Assembly (NCBI GenBank): GCA_963931865.1
Contig: OZ007512.1
Span: forward strand, 3,391,950 to 3,455,949
Reading direction: 5' to 3'
Length of the DNA stretch: 64,000 nt
Source: Axinella damicornis
Lineage: Eukaryota; Porifera; Demospongiae; Axinellida; Axinellidae
Shown: positions 33,001 to 52,098 of the stretch, piece after piece
How the letters are laid out: each line of letters opens with the position of its first letter
How positions within the stretch are numbered: position 1 is the first letter of the stretch
Notes under the pieces: generated by a model
Database searches by the model: none
Seen by the model: the letters and a program-made list of their open reading frames with translations, nothing else
Told to the model about the DNA's origin: nothing
Made by a program: the position numbers and the translations under genes

Positions 33001-33246
33001 TGATATTATTATTAATACCTTCACGACATCCACTTCGAGATCAAGTGACCTTGCCAAGTCACCGATTGCTGTCCCATTTTCAGCTGCAACGGAATTGAGG
33101 CCTCCTTTGTAAGCAGCTTCTAGCTCTTGCTTTTGGGTAGGGGTAAAAGCCGTCCTCCTTCTCCTGCTAGACATCGCCAAACCAGACTGCACAGAATCCG
33201 AGGTTTTCCAATTTTGTCTATCCTTCAAATGGATGCCAATACGCAT
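28802..33246 (-). CDS. Homeodomain plus HMG-box protein, seven exons
   Basis: This is a putative DNA-binding protein of 467 residues (443 if Met25 is the start). Exons on the minus strand: 33246-33019, 32424-32304, 32101-31920, 31621-31477, 31329-31234, 31169-31008, 29271-28802; the lengths sum to 468 codons with stop. Residues 28-86 form a divergent homeodomain: RRRRTAFTPTQKQELEAAY, then VVKNFIGNRKR as recognition helix, with the invariant Asn51 and a basic residue at 53 kept but Trp48 replaced by Phe. Residues about 103-152 match an HMG box (AYNCFSAEFL ... NRRIGELWRGLSTDEKGKYY). The middle (CGVEMFYVLCYGPNHYVGGT ... VEWERCRKAVQELL) and the C-terminal exon (VVAKGITLSGDILHGHTLPS ... MITAWRNEHIQV) are unknown to me. 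Intron 5 uses a GC donor (ATG|GCAAGT). Homeodomain plus HMG box in one chain is unusual. The domain calls are by pattern. Confidence 0.8.
29760..30180. repeat. CA-rich microsatellite tracts
   Basis: Compound CA, CCCACA and CAGACGA-interrupted runs lie in the last intron of the homeodomain-HMG gene. Confidence 0.85.
30341..30996. mobile_element. TIR element next to a splice donor
   Basis: Inverted repeats of about 60 bp start TTATATACCAGTTTGCAGT at 30341 and on the opposite strand at 30996, continuing CATTACGGGTTTTAGTGCA. The element sits in the last intron of the homeodomain-HMG gene; its right end is only about 10 bp from the exon 6 donor at 31007. The interior shares a core with 22236-22520. 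No intact transposase was seen. Confidence 0.8.
32680..32728. repeat. G-run facing a C-run
   Basis: About 23 G, an 11-base spacer, then about 14 C are present. The two runs can pair as a hairpin or form a quadruplex. A similar TTCAAGGGGGG...AATGAAAC[C/T]CTGCCAA context exists at 57505-57700, suggesting one repeat family. Confidence 0.7.
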
Positions 33247-34056
33247 TTACGGTCTACCTAACATGTGACGTAGGCAATACTTGATGATAACAGATGACAA
33301 CTACCGGTTTATCACCAGGCAGCATACGTGCGAATCGGGTGACAACGTACAAATGTGTTGTCTTGGTACATGGTGGGAAGAATTCGGTGGTTAAAGGGTT
33401 AAGGAACGCAGGACAAATTTTATTAGCAATATTCACAGTAATGAATAAAGGCAATGCGGCCTGGGAAAAAGTTCTTATCGGCTCATAAGATACTGCTACA
33501 CATTGGCTCACCAGTTTCGGCTACGCCTGCTGCTACGCTGGTGAGGATGAACTTGAGGACAAAAGCTTCTTCCCTTCTTCCCGCTGGAGACGTGGTCGTC
33601 ACAGCGCTTCCCTCTTCTCCTCCGGCTCGTCCCTCTAGGCAATTGGGCCCCTCTGCGAGCATTACTAAAGAGACCTGTAAAAATTTGTTAGCATCGCTCT
33701 AAGGATTCTCTCTACGAAGCTCAGGTCAAATCAACACGGTTTCCAATTAGCAGCATAAACTTGACCTTTAGGCTTTGATGTGGCATATCGCATGCGGCTA
33801 GGGCCATGAGTGGGTATATTTCCCGCGAGGGGGTGGGGTCTGGGCACGAGACTAGTATGGCTAGTATGGCTGCAGATTGGACAGCGTCAGGAAGTAGGTG
33901 TGGCAAGGTTCGCCATCACCCCAGAAGGGAATCAGTTGGCAGTGTTAGCTAAGCAGGTACACCTGTGTCTACTAGCTGTCTCTCAATCAGCTGCCAGTGC
34001 TGAGCTCCAGTGAAGGGAGACGGAGAGGAGAGACCGAGCAGAAGAGGAGTACCACC

Positions 34057-35352
34057 ATGCTTCCAGTCCAGGCGGAGGAAGGGAAGACCCTTTTGTCCTC
34101 AAATATCTCCTCACCATCACAGCAGCAGCCGTAGCTGAAACTGGTGAGGGATCGAGGGGTGTGTGTGAGGGTCGGTAGTGCTCAACTCAGGCTCTGTCCT
34201 GGGTTTGAATCCCACAAACAAGGTCATGGGGAGGTCACTCCAACAAGCACAGCTGCAACCGTGCTCGGTCAACCCGTATAATAAGGAAGGGTGGAGTCGC
34301 TACGGATTCTTCTGTATATTATCGTAATGTCAATAATGGTCAAAGCCTGAAATCAGCACGGTCAGCAGTCAAGCCGCGCAAAAGAGCGGTCGAAGTTTGA
34401 CCCATGGTCGCAGCTGTGACCTCCCCTTGACTGGCCCTTGGTTGCTCTGTTGAAGGTGGTGCGCCTTAAAAAGGGAATTTCCCCTTTGCCCTTGCAGAAA
34501 ACAAGTTTGAGCAATGCCATTTATGGTAACTCAAGTGAGTTCAGTGATGATGTCATATCGCTACCCCCCGTTAATGGGGCTGAGGACCTGCATGAAAACC
34601 TTCTGTGGGTTATCAAATCAAAATGAACTTATAAGTAATAATTACAAGTAGCTTCGGCTGAGTAATCCGGCGCCGGACAGCTCTGTGCAGAGCTGCTGCT
34701 CCCCAATTGCGTCCACTTCAGCTGCTGCTCCCCGATTACATCGATCTGCTTTGTGACTGCTTTTAAATTCCCCATTTCCGTCCGCTTCAGCTGCTGCTCG
34801 CCGCTAGCTTGCGTCCGCTTTGGCTGCTCGTCCCCGAAGTTCAACAGCTCCCCGATTGCGTGCACTTCGGCTGCTGCTCCCCGATTGCATCCGCTTCAAC
34901 TGCAGCTCCCCGATTGCGTGTTGGCTGCTGCTCCCCGATTGCGTCCGCTTCGACTGCTGCTCCCTGTGGGCTGATTGCGTCCGCTTAACGCTTGTAGCCT
35001 CACCTGTTCTGGAAGATTCGCAATGTTCTCGAACATTCTTCACGGAGTTTGAGGTTCAGTACATTGAAGTACAAAGGTCGTGCGTCACTAGTCTAGTCCC
35101 ACCCCACTTCCGTCACACACACACGCACATTAAAATCTTAATATATTGATAATTATACTGTACTGTGTACCAGTGGTGTCCCTCTCTTTCTCTCCATCGT
35201 TCCTCACTTCCATTGGTGCTTTCTCCTCCACCTCATGATTGCCTAGCCTCATCCCCAGGCTCTCTCCCTCCCTGCTTTCTTGACTGTGTACTTTGACCTG
35301 AGCACAACAAGACCATGGTTCGGAATCCACGTGATGCTCTGCAGTGAGGGAA
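34057..35352 (+). pseudogene. UCP4-like carrier pseudogene, copy 2, exon 1 and exon 3 stub
   Basis: Exon 1 (34057-34143) keeps the sequence for DPFVLKYLLTITAAAVAET and its donor. It carries the same 5-bp TCCAG duplication after the ATG as copy 1, so the start codon is out of frame. No other in-frame ATG exists before an upstream TGA. Exon 2 is missing. At 35345 only the first bases of exon 3 (TGAGGGAAGAGCTC) remain; a deletion fuses them to sequence that in copy 1 lies 110 bp after the exon. Forward exon 4 is also deleted. Confidence 0.8.
34690..34985. repeat. Imperfect 27-30-bp repeats, second block
   Basis: Counterpart of 9068-9340 with one unit different. Confidence 0.7.
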
Positions 35353-35439
35353 GAGCTCTTCCTGATAACTTAGATCATGATGAACATGCTTCACCGTTCC
35401 TGTGATGGTAAGTAGTGCCTCAGGCATTACAGTACTTAC

Positions 35440-35955
35440 AGGTATAGTCTTATCCCCAGGCCATTCCAACCGTATCCAGACCATTCCAAGTTCCTCTGAA
35501 ACCACTTCAGCCAAATGCTTCCCAGGCAAATCCAACCTTCTCCTAAACCATTTCAGCCTTGTCTCCAGGTCATTCCGAATACATCCCAGCCAAATCAAAC
35601 CCCCTCCTAAACCATTTCAGCCTTGTCTCCAGGCCATTCCGAATACATCCCAGGCAAATCAAACCTCCTCCTAAACCATTTCAGCCTTGTCTCCAGGTCA
35701 TTCCGAATACATCCCAGGCAAATCCAACCTCCTCCTAAACCAATTCAGCCTTGTCTCCAGGTCATTCCGAATACATCCCAGGCAAATCAAACCTCCTCCT
35801 AAACCATTTCAGCCTCGTCTCCAGGCCATTCTGAATACATCCCAGGCAAATCAAACCTCCTCCTAAACCATTTCACCCTTGTCTCCAGGCCATTCCGAAT
35901 ACATCCCAGGCAAATCCAACCTCCTCCTAAACCATTTCAGCCTTGTCTCCAGGTC
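35440..35955. repeat. 63-bp intronic minisatellite, expanded
   Basis: About eight units contain CATTCCGAATACATCCCAGG and CTCCTCCTAAACCATTTCAG. Copy 1 and the intact gene have two to three. Every unit contains TTGTCTCCAG, which resembles a splice acceptor, and PEX5 exon sequence follows the last one directly. Confidence 0.9.
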
Positions 35956-36156
35956 ATACACACAGGCAATAGATGCCTACCACAAGCCTCTGGAGTACCT
36001 TCCACGGTTCACACGCTCTTGCTGCAACCTAGGGATTAGCTGCATCAACCTGAAAGCATACAAGTGGGTGATTATCATTCTCACAACTGCAAGCATAATA
36101 ATGACCTTTCTAAGCTTCCTTCTTTGTTTCTCCCATTCGCACACACTCACATCCAT

Positions 36157-36246
<90 letters not shown>

Positions 36247-36412
36247 ACACACACACGTGCATGCATTCAGAGAGGCCACAGAGCACTTCCTAGCAGCACT
36301 GCAGGGGTAGCTACAGGGAAGCGTTTCCCAAAATAATATTAATGTCTGGCCAATGCTCAGACTGGCAGTGAGTGACATTCCTGGGGAGGAGTGACCTGCT
36401 GGGCAGGATAGA
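35953..36412 (+). pseudogene. PEX5 C-terminal fragment, copy 2
   Basis: Exons 35953-36063 (YTQAIDAYHKPLEYLPRFTR ... NLGISCINLKAY) and 36271-36304 (EATEHFLAALQ) join in frame through a GT donor and a CATTCAG acceptor. A third piece at about 36346 reads NVWPMLRLAVSDIPGEE before a TGA. This copy is better kept than copy 1 (no stop in the first exon), but the last piece is truncated relative to the PEX5 C-terminus, and no upstream PEX5 exons precede it. A CA microsatellite fills the intron. Confidence 0.8.
36160..36258. repeat. CA microsatellite in the PEX5 fragment intron
   Basis: About 100 bp of nearly pure CA; copy 1 has only about 30 bp at the same place. Confidence 0.9.
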
Positions 36413-36597
36413 GCAGAGGGACTTGGACTTCCTCCTCTGAGAGTTTGCAGTGGAATGCGTGTGTGTGTATGTTGTGCTTTTTGTTGAGATGCATTTTGAA
36501 TACATGAATGGAATATTGCAACTATGCAAGGGATACATCAACCATGCCTCTCTGTACGTTATAGTCTTGTTCCCAGACCTCCACGCACCTGCCCAGT

Positions 36598-36985
36598 TGG
36601 ACGTGGAGGATCTGCATGGGGACGTGGAGGATCTGCATGGGGACGTGGAGGATCTGCATGGGGACGTGGAGGATCTGCATGTAGACGTGGAGGATCTGCA
36701 TGTAGACGTAGAGGATCTGCATGTAGACGTGGAGGATCTGCATGTAGACGTGGAGGATCTGCATGCGGGGACGTGGAGGATCTGCATGTAGACGTGGATC
36801 GAGGAGCTGCGTGCAGACGTGGAGGATCTGCGTGGGGAGTCGGACGTGGAGGATCTGCATGTAGACATGGATCGAGGATCTGCGTGCAGACGTGGAGGAT
36901 CTGCATGGGGACGTGAGGATCAGCATGGGGACGTGGAGGATCTGCATGGGGATGTGGAGGATCTGCATGAGGACAAGGGAAAAAC
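36598..36985. repeat. 21-bp minisatellite (GACGTGGAGGATCTGCATGG), block 2
   Basis: About 17 units are present, with a GTAGAC subtype not present in block 1 and two degenerate units containing GGATCGAGGA. Confidence 0.9.
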
Positions 36986-37775
36986 AAAGAAAAAAGAACA
37001 AGCTACATTTACGTAGCTAGCTATAGCAGCGCTAGCCTCCCTCCAGGAAAACAAAGGAAATAATTATTATATTATAGGAGAACCTAGTAGCCTTCCATCC
37101 TCCATGAAAGGTCAGACACACAGAACTATGCTAGCCACATATATACCCCAAGAGTGCTGCATTGACTTGACTGGGAATCACAGGAGGCTAACCAGCCTAG
37201 GCTATATTATAATGTATAAAAAGATTGGCTTTCTAATTGCATGAGATTGATGCATGACCAAAACAATGGTAAAAAAAGCAACTTTGAAATATTGCGCTAA
37301 TCCAATGAGGAAAATAAAGAAAAGAGCTTACTATACCAATGACTGCAAAAGCTGTCATATGCATGAGCTAGCTCCGTAAGCCCCTAAGAATTTGCATGGG
37401 GCTGTAATACTATAGCTGTTATACTACAGGGTTAACGTTTTTGCTTCCTTCGGCTGTTTCCTATGGTTGGTAAAGACATAGCTAGCTAAAGATAAAAGTG
37501 AACTATAGCTACGTATATATATAGCAGCCTCCATGAGCAATATTAATTTCTAAGAAAGATGCTACCATTAATTTCTAAGCTACCCCACAAAAAAAAAGCA
37601 TTAGCTATGACTACCTAGCTGTGGACTGTGGTACTTCCATTTCTACAAACAAGACCAAAGCAAAGGTGAAATATCTAGCAGTCTTCATGAACAAGGAAGC
37701 ACAAAAAAAAACAGCGCCACTATGTACAAACAGCAGCTTATGAAAGCTTCTTCCATGGAAAAATACATGGAAAAA

Positions 37776-37789
37776 AAAAAGAAGAAGAA

Positions 37790-37821
<32 letters not shown>

Positions 37822-37830
37822 AAAACAACC
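37776..37830. repeat. GAA trinucleotide repeat
   Basis: The run of AAGAAG is longer than its counterpart at 12151-12190. Confidence 0.85.
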
Positions 37831-37929
37831 TAGCAACACACCCATCCCTCCGTGACAGGTCGGACACCGAAGTGTAAGCCTCAGGAGCGCTGGATAGGCG
37901 TGTCTGGAATCACAGGAGGGCAACCTGCT

Positions 37930-38190
37930 TTCCACCAGACACCTTTAGCTTCGGTGGTCAGATGGGAACCGGCGTACTCATGCTGCTAGGCGGGGAAGTC
38001 GAGAACCGGTATGTACGGAGGGGCCCGACCTCCGACTCGGTTATTGGGGAGGCAATGTTCAGACCCCAGTCTGCAAGCGAACACGCCATCCCGACTTCCC
38101 GCCAAAACTTGTTACAAATTCAGTATTTGAACCCCAGGTGTCTGAAACCGTTTGCGCATGCGCGCCAGGGTTCCCGCCAAAATTAGTTTT
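37930..38190. promoter_or_regulatory. CpG-rich promoter-like segment, copy 2
   Basis: E2F-type TTCCCGCCAAAA at 38096-38107 and TTCCCGCCAAAA at 38171-38182 flank a perfect NRF1 palindrome TGCGCATGCGC at 38153-38163. Sites and spacing match copy 1. Confidence 0.5.
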
Positions 38191-39224
38191 TGCAGTGTAC
38201 ATGTAGCTAGCTTGCTCTTCGCTCCTGCCTCAGGCCTCCTCCTCACCTTAGTAGGATCCTGGAAACACTCAAACAGCTCTCCTGGAAACACTCAAACAGC
38301 TCTCCTGGAAACACTCAAACAGCTCTCCTGGAAACACTCACAGCTCTACAGAAGTGACAGAACCCCCGCTATCTTCTCCAACTATGACTGATTGAGCAAG
38401 CTGCCGCTTGAACTCTGCAGACTTAGCTAGCTAGCTAGCTAAAGGCCTATAGAAGCAGGGTTAACGTTTTGCTTCCTTCACTCCTCCTCCTGCATGTCCT
38501 GTCAGTAATCACAGGATATTGTGCTGCTGGAACCCAAGCTGCCATAGGAGCTTCAACCATAGTCGTAGCCGTTCTAGGCATTCAACAATGTATAATTATA
38601 ACCTTGAAATGATGACTCAGGCTGAGGGAGCAGCTTCACCAAAGAGTACTAACTCACTGATAAGCTTCTGCACGATTATAGCTTCTGTCATACATAGCTA
38701 GTACATTAACGTTAATTTTATGTACCAGGAGTATAGGTGAACCCACCCCCGCTAGAGTTCCTTATACCTCTTTCAAATTATAAGTGTTAAAGAAGGTAAT
38801 CAATCAGGGCAGACACATGCACACGACTCAAACAATGTTACTCGGAAGACATCGACACATCCTCATTTCGAGACTACGCATGCAATTGCGTCTGATTAGT
38901 ACTTGGCATAATTTAACAAAGTGGTACATAGCTAGTCATGCAGCTTTATTTCACTATAATTATAGCAAAGACGCCTTCCAGACTTTGAGAATTCATCATC
39001 ATCATGACTATAGAAGCATGATTGCACAGGCAATACCTCAGCATTTCAGCCTGACATTACTTTGCCTCCTCGATAGAATATATTCCTGTGTAGCACCACA
39101 TGCATGGCAATAATAGGTAGTTACAGAGCCTCGTATATACCCATGCAGGCTAGGTACGAGGCTAGTAGTTACACTACTTCGTCCCCTCCACCCCTCTCTC
39201 CTCCCACCTCCTTCCCTTTTCTAG

Positions 39225-39363
39225 CTCTGCACTCAGAAGTTCCTTGGGGTCACCGTTCAGCTGTGCCACAGACGTTCAACATCCCATGGCCTCCCTCCTG
39301 CACGAGATACAGACCACGCAGCAGCCTCATCCGCCCACACAGACCCACCAGGCCACCACAAAG
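39225..39363 (+). pseudogene. PEX5 N-terminal-like exon, copy 2
   Basis: Same layout as 13530-13676, 8 bp shorter in total. It keeps VPQTFNI and, in another frame, MASLLHEIQTTQQPHPP, with the same GCAAGC boundary. Confidence 0.4.
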
Positions 39364-39435
39364 GCAAGCAACATCCCCCATTCCATTCTAGTATAGTCTG
39401 GAACCATGACTAGCATGTTTACAACACATGAAACT

Positions 39436-39509
39436 TAGCCTTGTTCCCAGTCCCACGCCCAGCTTTTCATCGGTAAAGCGACCTGGGCATGGGACTGGGA
39501 ATGAGGCTG
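39436..39509. mobile_element. Hairpin MITE, copy within duplication 2
   Basis: This is the same insertion as 13749-13828, still flanked by perfect CATGAAACT duplications (39427-39435, 39510-39518). It predates the segmental duplication. Confidence 0.85.
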
Positions 39510-39914
39510 CATGAAACTCACGTCTGCATATATTGCAGAAAAAAGCATTATGTGCTACAAGATCCTGATGATGATGATGTCACCATGTGCTCTTGTAAAG
39601 ACAATGAAGGGTTAAATGTAGAATAGGGGTTAGTACTTTTACTAGGCATGCTTCTTGCAGATGTGAGAGTGGAGGAATGGTACAGGAGTGTGCTTCACCC
39701 CATCCTCTCGCCCTGGAAGAACAAGGTCAGCCACGTACTCTGTTGCTTCTTGCAAGGATAGTTGCGGGTATGACAGCCCTCTCTTGTGCTGATGGCTTGG
39801 CAGGCCTCATACCTCTCATCTGTCACCTCAGTGTGAGAAGGAGGATGCTGGAAGGGATTGTGTGTGGAGGGGGTATGGATCGATGGGGGTGTGGAGTGGC
39901 TGGATGCTACTGGC

Positions 39915-39917
<3 letters not shown>

Positions 39918-39967
<50 letters not shown>

Positions 39968-40122
39968 CGCACACACGCACACACACGCACACACACGCAC
40001 ACACACGCACACACACGCACACACGCACGCACACACGCACACACGCACGCACACACGCACACACACGCACGCACGCACGCACGCACACACGCACACACAC
40101 ACACACACACACACATGCATGC

Positions 40123-40190
<68 letters not shown>
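39918..40190. repeat. Compound CA/CACACG microsatellite, 270 bp
   Basis: Long CA runs are interspersed with CACG and GCAC variants. The homologous site in copy 1 is about 70 bp, so this is a large length change next to the inverted exon 5. Confidence 0.95.
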
Positions 40191-40195
40191 ATCAC

Positions 40196-41499
40196 CTTTG
40201 TTCCCCTCCAACATCCTCCTCCCCTCCATCTGCAGTCTCACCTTCACCAGGTCTGTGGGACTGGCCAGAAACTGGCCCATTGCCCCGGCTATCATTCCTC
40301 CTGATATAGCCTTCCTAGCAGGAAGCAGACAGTGTGGATAAGATACTTGAGAACCGGAATGGTCTGGGGGTAAGTTTGGAATGGTTTGAGATGATGTTGG
40401 AATGGCCTGGGATGATGAAGATGCTGGAATGGAGGTTGAATTAATAGCCCGGTGATGATGGCTTAATGGGACGAAGGTTGAAATAGGCCTGGGAAGATGT
40501 TGGAATGGCCTGGGATGATGTTGGAATGGCCTGGGATGATGTTGAAAGTGGCCTGGTTAGATGTTGGAATGGTGTTGGAATGGCCTGGGATGATGTTGGA
40601 ATGGTGTTGGAATGGCCTGGGATGATGTTGGAATACATTGTGTTACCAGGCTGTGCTGTGCAATTAACTGTTCCATTCCGTTGCGTGTATATTACACTAA
40701 CCATGTATGTGTGCGTTAAAACGTACAATAAGTGTTCATTTTGTACAAGAAATATAAACGCACAGAGTGAACGACCAGGACATGGAGCAATATTACATCA
40801 AACGAGCTGCGTGTACTTCAATCAGGACACTGTAGAATGTCGAGTGATATCGATCACCATGACATCGGGACAAACCAGCGACATCATCAAGCTGTTCGCA
40901 AACTCTTCCTTCAGTACACTCAGTAGAGGGAAACACTGCTGTGCAACTGAAGAGCAACGCTGCTGCGAAGTAACGTTCACACTTTGCACATGCTCGCAGT
41001 TTTGATATCAGCTAAATTAATTTCGCTAAGCTAAACCGGCACAGGTACGGGACGGAACGTACGTTTTATCACTGTTTGGGGTATCGTTGAATGGAAACGT
41101 TCTAGAGCATATTATGGTTGCACGCCAACGGGACGATAATTTTCCATGTCTCATACTGTACTGAGGACACGTTGCTTGTCCAAGGCAAAGGCCGTTTCCA
41201 TGGCCATACGTATGCACATGCGCTAATGGATCTGGGACAAGCAACCTGGAATCCTCAATATATCTGAGTGAGGTTGGAATGGAATGGAGACAAGGCTACA
41301 TGTAGCAGGATGAGGTGGAATGGGCTGGAGACAAGGCTAGAAGAAGGGAGGTTGGAATGGCCCCGGATGAGAACAGCAAATTGAATGGTCCTGCCAGTTG
41401 ACAGTACAATTCCATGGCTTACCAAAGTGGGTATTGGCCGTGCTGATCTCTCTTGAATACATGTTCTCTTATGAATTCATTAAACTGCAGCCGACACGC
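40196..41499 (-). pseudogene. UCP4-like carrier pseudogene, inverted exons 5 and 4, copy 2
   Basis: Exon 4 on the minus strand is 41499-41423 (LQFNEFIREHVFKRDQHGQY, with acceptor and donor). Exon 5 is 40314-40196 ([18 protein letters not shown] and [12 protein letters not shown], with a GT donor). Exon 5 is 4 bp shorter than in the intact gene, which breaks the phase into exon 6. Both exons are closer to functional than in copy 1. No exons 1-3 or 6-10 lie on this strand. Confidence 0.8.
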
Positions 41500-41587
41500 C
41501 TGAGAAAACAGAGCAGAAGAAGAATGCACAAGGTTTGATGGAAGTCAGTCCACATACAACATCAAATTGAAAAATGATGTAACTCTT

Positions 41588-41790
41588 ATTGGGTGGGAGA
41601 GGTTAGGGCATTCACTTGCTAATTGCAAGGTTGTTGGTTGAAATCCCACCATGCCGTAGGCGATTTTTGTTCTCTCCTAGGAGTCTACTCAGCTGGAGGA
41701 GTGGCACATTCCCGAGTAAACCGCAAAGCCGTGTGTACAGAGCACGCGCTACGCGATCGACCACCGACAATGGACTAGCATTCAACAGCG
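41588..41790 (+). mobile_element. tRNA-derived SINE, copy in duplication 2
   Basis: This is the same insertion as 15526-15720, with a deletion in the A box region and an extra GTTGGTT before the B box. Confidence 0.6.
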
Positions 41791-42616
41791 ACTGAGCGGT
41801 CGACATTTGGTGACATTTCTTGGGTTCAGAAAGCTGCCCCACAGCTGTGCTAAAGTCCGAAGCCAGGAAATACAGCAACACTTTGGAGTTCAAGCGTCCA
41901 ACTGTTCGGTACCCGCAGTGATGAAGTATGCATCCCCCACATTAGTACTGCAAGCAACAAACGCTGGGGTGAGAAGGCCTGGGAACAAGGCAACATGTAT
42001 ATGTGGACATGCATGCTGAATGCGCATGCGTGACAGTGTCCGGTGCCTATACTTAAAGTATGTACTTCCTGCCGGACAAATATCCACGTTGACAGCAAAT
42101 GCAATATACATAATATGCATAGGAAACTAATCGGGTCACAGAAATCTGCTACACATTGGCTCACCAGCTCCTGCCGCTACGCTGGTGAGGACGAACTTGA
42201 TTCTTCTCTTCTTCCCGCTGAAGACATGTTCGTCCCTCTACTTAGGCTCTAGGCGCCTAGGTAATTGGACCCCCTCCTCTGCTGATTACTAAGGGATCTG
42301 TCAGCATCGATCGCTCTAGGAATCTCTCCGCTGAATTCCGTAGTACAAGTGACCAAGATCCTCACGGTTCTCTGACAGGATCACGTAGTAGAAGGTCAGT
42401 TCATGCAGTTTCAAGTGACCTTTGGGGGTGTGGCTACGCTGGATTCCTGATAAGTGGGTAGGGCTGCAGATTGCGCGGACAGTGTCAGGAAGTAGGTGTG
42501 GCAAGGTTAGCATCAGCACCCCACCAGATGGCGGTGTTACAGCAAATCAGGTGCCAGTGTTGAGCTCGAGTGAAGAGAGACTTAGAGGAGAGGCCAAGCA
42601 GAAGAGGAAAACCACC

Positions 42617-49889
<7,273 letters not shown>

Positions 49890-50087
49890 CACTGTCTTGT
49901 ACACTGTGTATAGTCACAATAGTGCATATCTCACTATTCAACCAAACCATGCAGTGACCGTACATATCAAAATGAAGGGAAAGTTTAACACACCGAGGAT
50001 GTGTTAAATTTAAAGTGCAGGGTAGCACACTGTAATATAATATGTATGCATGGTTCCTGCCATCTGCAATGTCAGGTTAGTTGCACC
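49890..50087. other. 3' flank of the carrier gene
   Basis: No canonical AATAAA was seen. Nothing else was recognised before the 21-bp satellite. Confidence 0.4.
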
Positions 50088-51115
50088 TTGCAACTAGGTA
50101 CGTACAACTGACCTGCAGCTAGGTACATCTGACCTGCAGCTAGGTACAACTGACCTGCAGCTAGGTACAACTGACCTGCAGCTAGGTACAACTGACCTGC
50201 AGCTAGGTACGTACATCTGACCTGCAGCTAGGTACGTACATCTGACCTGCAGCTAGGTACGTACATCTGACCTGCAGCTAGGTACAACTGACCTGCAGCT
50301 AGGTACAACTGACCTGCAGCTAGGTACAACTGACCTGCAGCTAGGTACAACTGACCTGCAGCTAGGTACAACTGACCTGCAGCTAGGTACATCTGACCTG
50401 CAACTAGGTACAACTGACCTGCAGCTAGGTACAACTGACCTGCAGCTAGGTACAACTGATCTGCAGCTAGGTACAACTGACCTGCAGCTAGGTACAACTG
50501 ACCTGCAGCTAGGTACATCTGACCTACAGCTAGGTACAACTGACCTGCAGCTAGGTACAACTGACCTGCAGCTAGGTACAACTGACCTGCAGCTAGGTAC
50601 AACTGACCTGCAGCTAGGTACAACTGACCTGCAGCTAGGTACAACTGACCTGCAGCTAGGTACAACTGACCTGCAGCTAGGTACAACTGACCTGCAGCTA
50701 GGTACATCTGACCTACAGCTAGGTACAACTGACCTGCAGCTAGGTACAACTGACCTGCAGCTAGGTACAACTGACCTGCAGCTAGGTACAACTGACCTGC
50801 AGCTAGGTACATCTGACCTGCAGCTAGGTACAACTGACCTGCAGCTAGGTACAACTGACCTGCAGCTAGGTACATCTGACCTGCAACTAGGTACGTACAT
50901 CTGACCTGCAGCTAGGTACAACTGACCTGTAGTTAGGTACGTACATCTGACCTGCAACTGAGCTGTACATTCATCTCACCTGCAGCTAGGTCAGATGTAC
51001 GTACCTAGCTGCAGGTCAGATGTACCTAGCTGCAGGTCAGATGTACCTAGCTGCAGGTCAGTTGCACCTAGCTGCATGCAGGTCAGATATACGTATACCT
51101 AGCTGCAGGTAAGTT
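50088..51115. repeat. 21-bp satellite (CTGACCTGCAGCTAGGTACA) with orientation switch
   Basis: More than 40 head-to-tail units run to about 50985, with ACAACTG and ACATCTG subtypes and GTAC insertions. At about 50990 the orientation flips, and five to six inverted units (GTACCTAGCTGCAGGTCAGA) follow. Since 21 is a multiple of three, open frames run through the array; they are not genes. Confidence 0.95.
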
Positions 51116-51244
51116 GGAGATAGTACGTTAGTATATGCAGTACGTAGCATATGGAGGAAGGGACTTCTGTTCTGGATAAACGGTCTGGGAAAGAGACTAA
51201 TCATTATGGTACAACTATTACAATACAGCACTGGTCTGGGATTA

Positions 51245-51460
51245 TATCAGCTCAAGAGTGTATAATAGTTATTATACACTCTTGATCAGCTGTATCATGG
51301 GATTTGTACCCTTCATGCAGTTTTATGTATTCCCTTGCATGGGCTTTGCCCTCGGGAATACATGTAGCTAACATGAATACATGACAACTCATGTCCACTC
51401 GGGCTTTATTTGCCCTCGGGAATACATCAAACTGCACGAAAGGTACAAATCCCATACACC
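51245..51460. repeat. Inverted-repeat element
   Basis: GGGATTTGTACCCTTCATGC...GTATTCCC at 51299 is inverted at 51412-51456 with few changes. A smaller perfect hairpin (AGAGTGTATAATA/TATTATACACTCT) adjoins at 51254-51282. Confidence 0.65.
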
Positions 51461-52098
51461 CTAGTGAATGGTATACACTTGCAAAGCTAGTTTTGCTTGT
51501 GAGCCTTGTGTGCATGTTCATGCTATAGTGTCTGGGAATGAGACTTGAATTTTAAGAATCTTAAGCTGTTTGATGATGTACTTCAAAGTACAGATATAAA
51601 CCGTATAATTATTATAGTATTAATTTTCTATTGCGTTATAACATCTATGACCCCAGTAGGGTCACATCGACCCCCCATGGCTGGGAATGAGTTAAAGCCT
51701 CCATAAATTCCTTAAAATTAGGGAGCTCATGACGGCTTTTGCAGCCATTGGTTAACTGGTAACGAGTTAGCAAAAATTGTGGATCATACAATAAAATTAT
51801 TATAGTCTGCTACATTGTACATGTACGTACATGTGCTCCAATTAAATAAATTTTTGGGGTTAGGACAAAACAAAAACGTGAATGGATGACAGCTATAATT
51901 ATAGGATATACAATGTTGTATTGAATGGCACCACAAACAACAACAATTATAATGTACAGAATAAAACATTTCTTTACAGCCACAAGCTGACTTTGTAATG
52001 GATAAAGGTTAGAATTGTACCAGCATCAAACAATGGAACTAGCCTTCTGTCTATTAGGTGATATTTTTTCAGAAGGAAAGATTACAATAAGATTGCTG
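51461..52098. other. Intergenic, 3' flank of the CABIT-SAM gene
   Basis: AT-rich; no gene or repeat array recognised. Confidence 0.4.

Larger units (their letters stand above)
33583..42050 (+). repeat. Segmental duplication, copy 2 (about 8.5 kb)
   Basis: Collinear with 7995-15990. On its left it also shares CTGCTACACATTGGCTCACC (33494) with the sequence at 42149, upstream of the intact carrier gene. Copies 2 and 3 therefore share the UCP4 5' region, consistent with tandem duplication of the carrier locus. Confidence 0.85.

Noticed and set aside
39677..40341. His/Thr and Cys/Val repeat open frames
   Set aside because: CA/GT microsatellite read-through.
50228..50957. Open frames of 215 and 234 residues (YLAAGQL / PSCRSVV repeats)
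   Set aside because: A 21-bp satellite is a multiple of three, so open frames are automatic; no start context, splice sites or domain.
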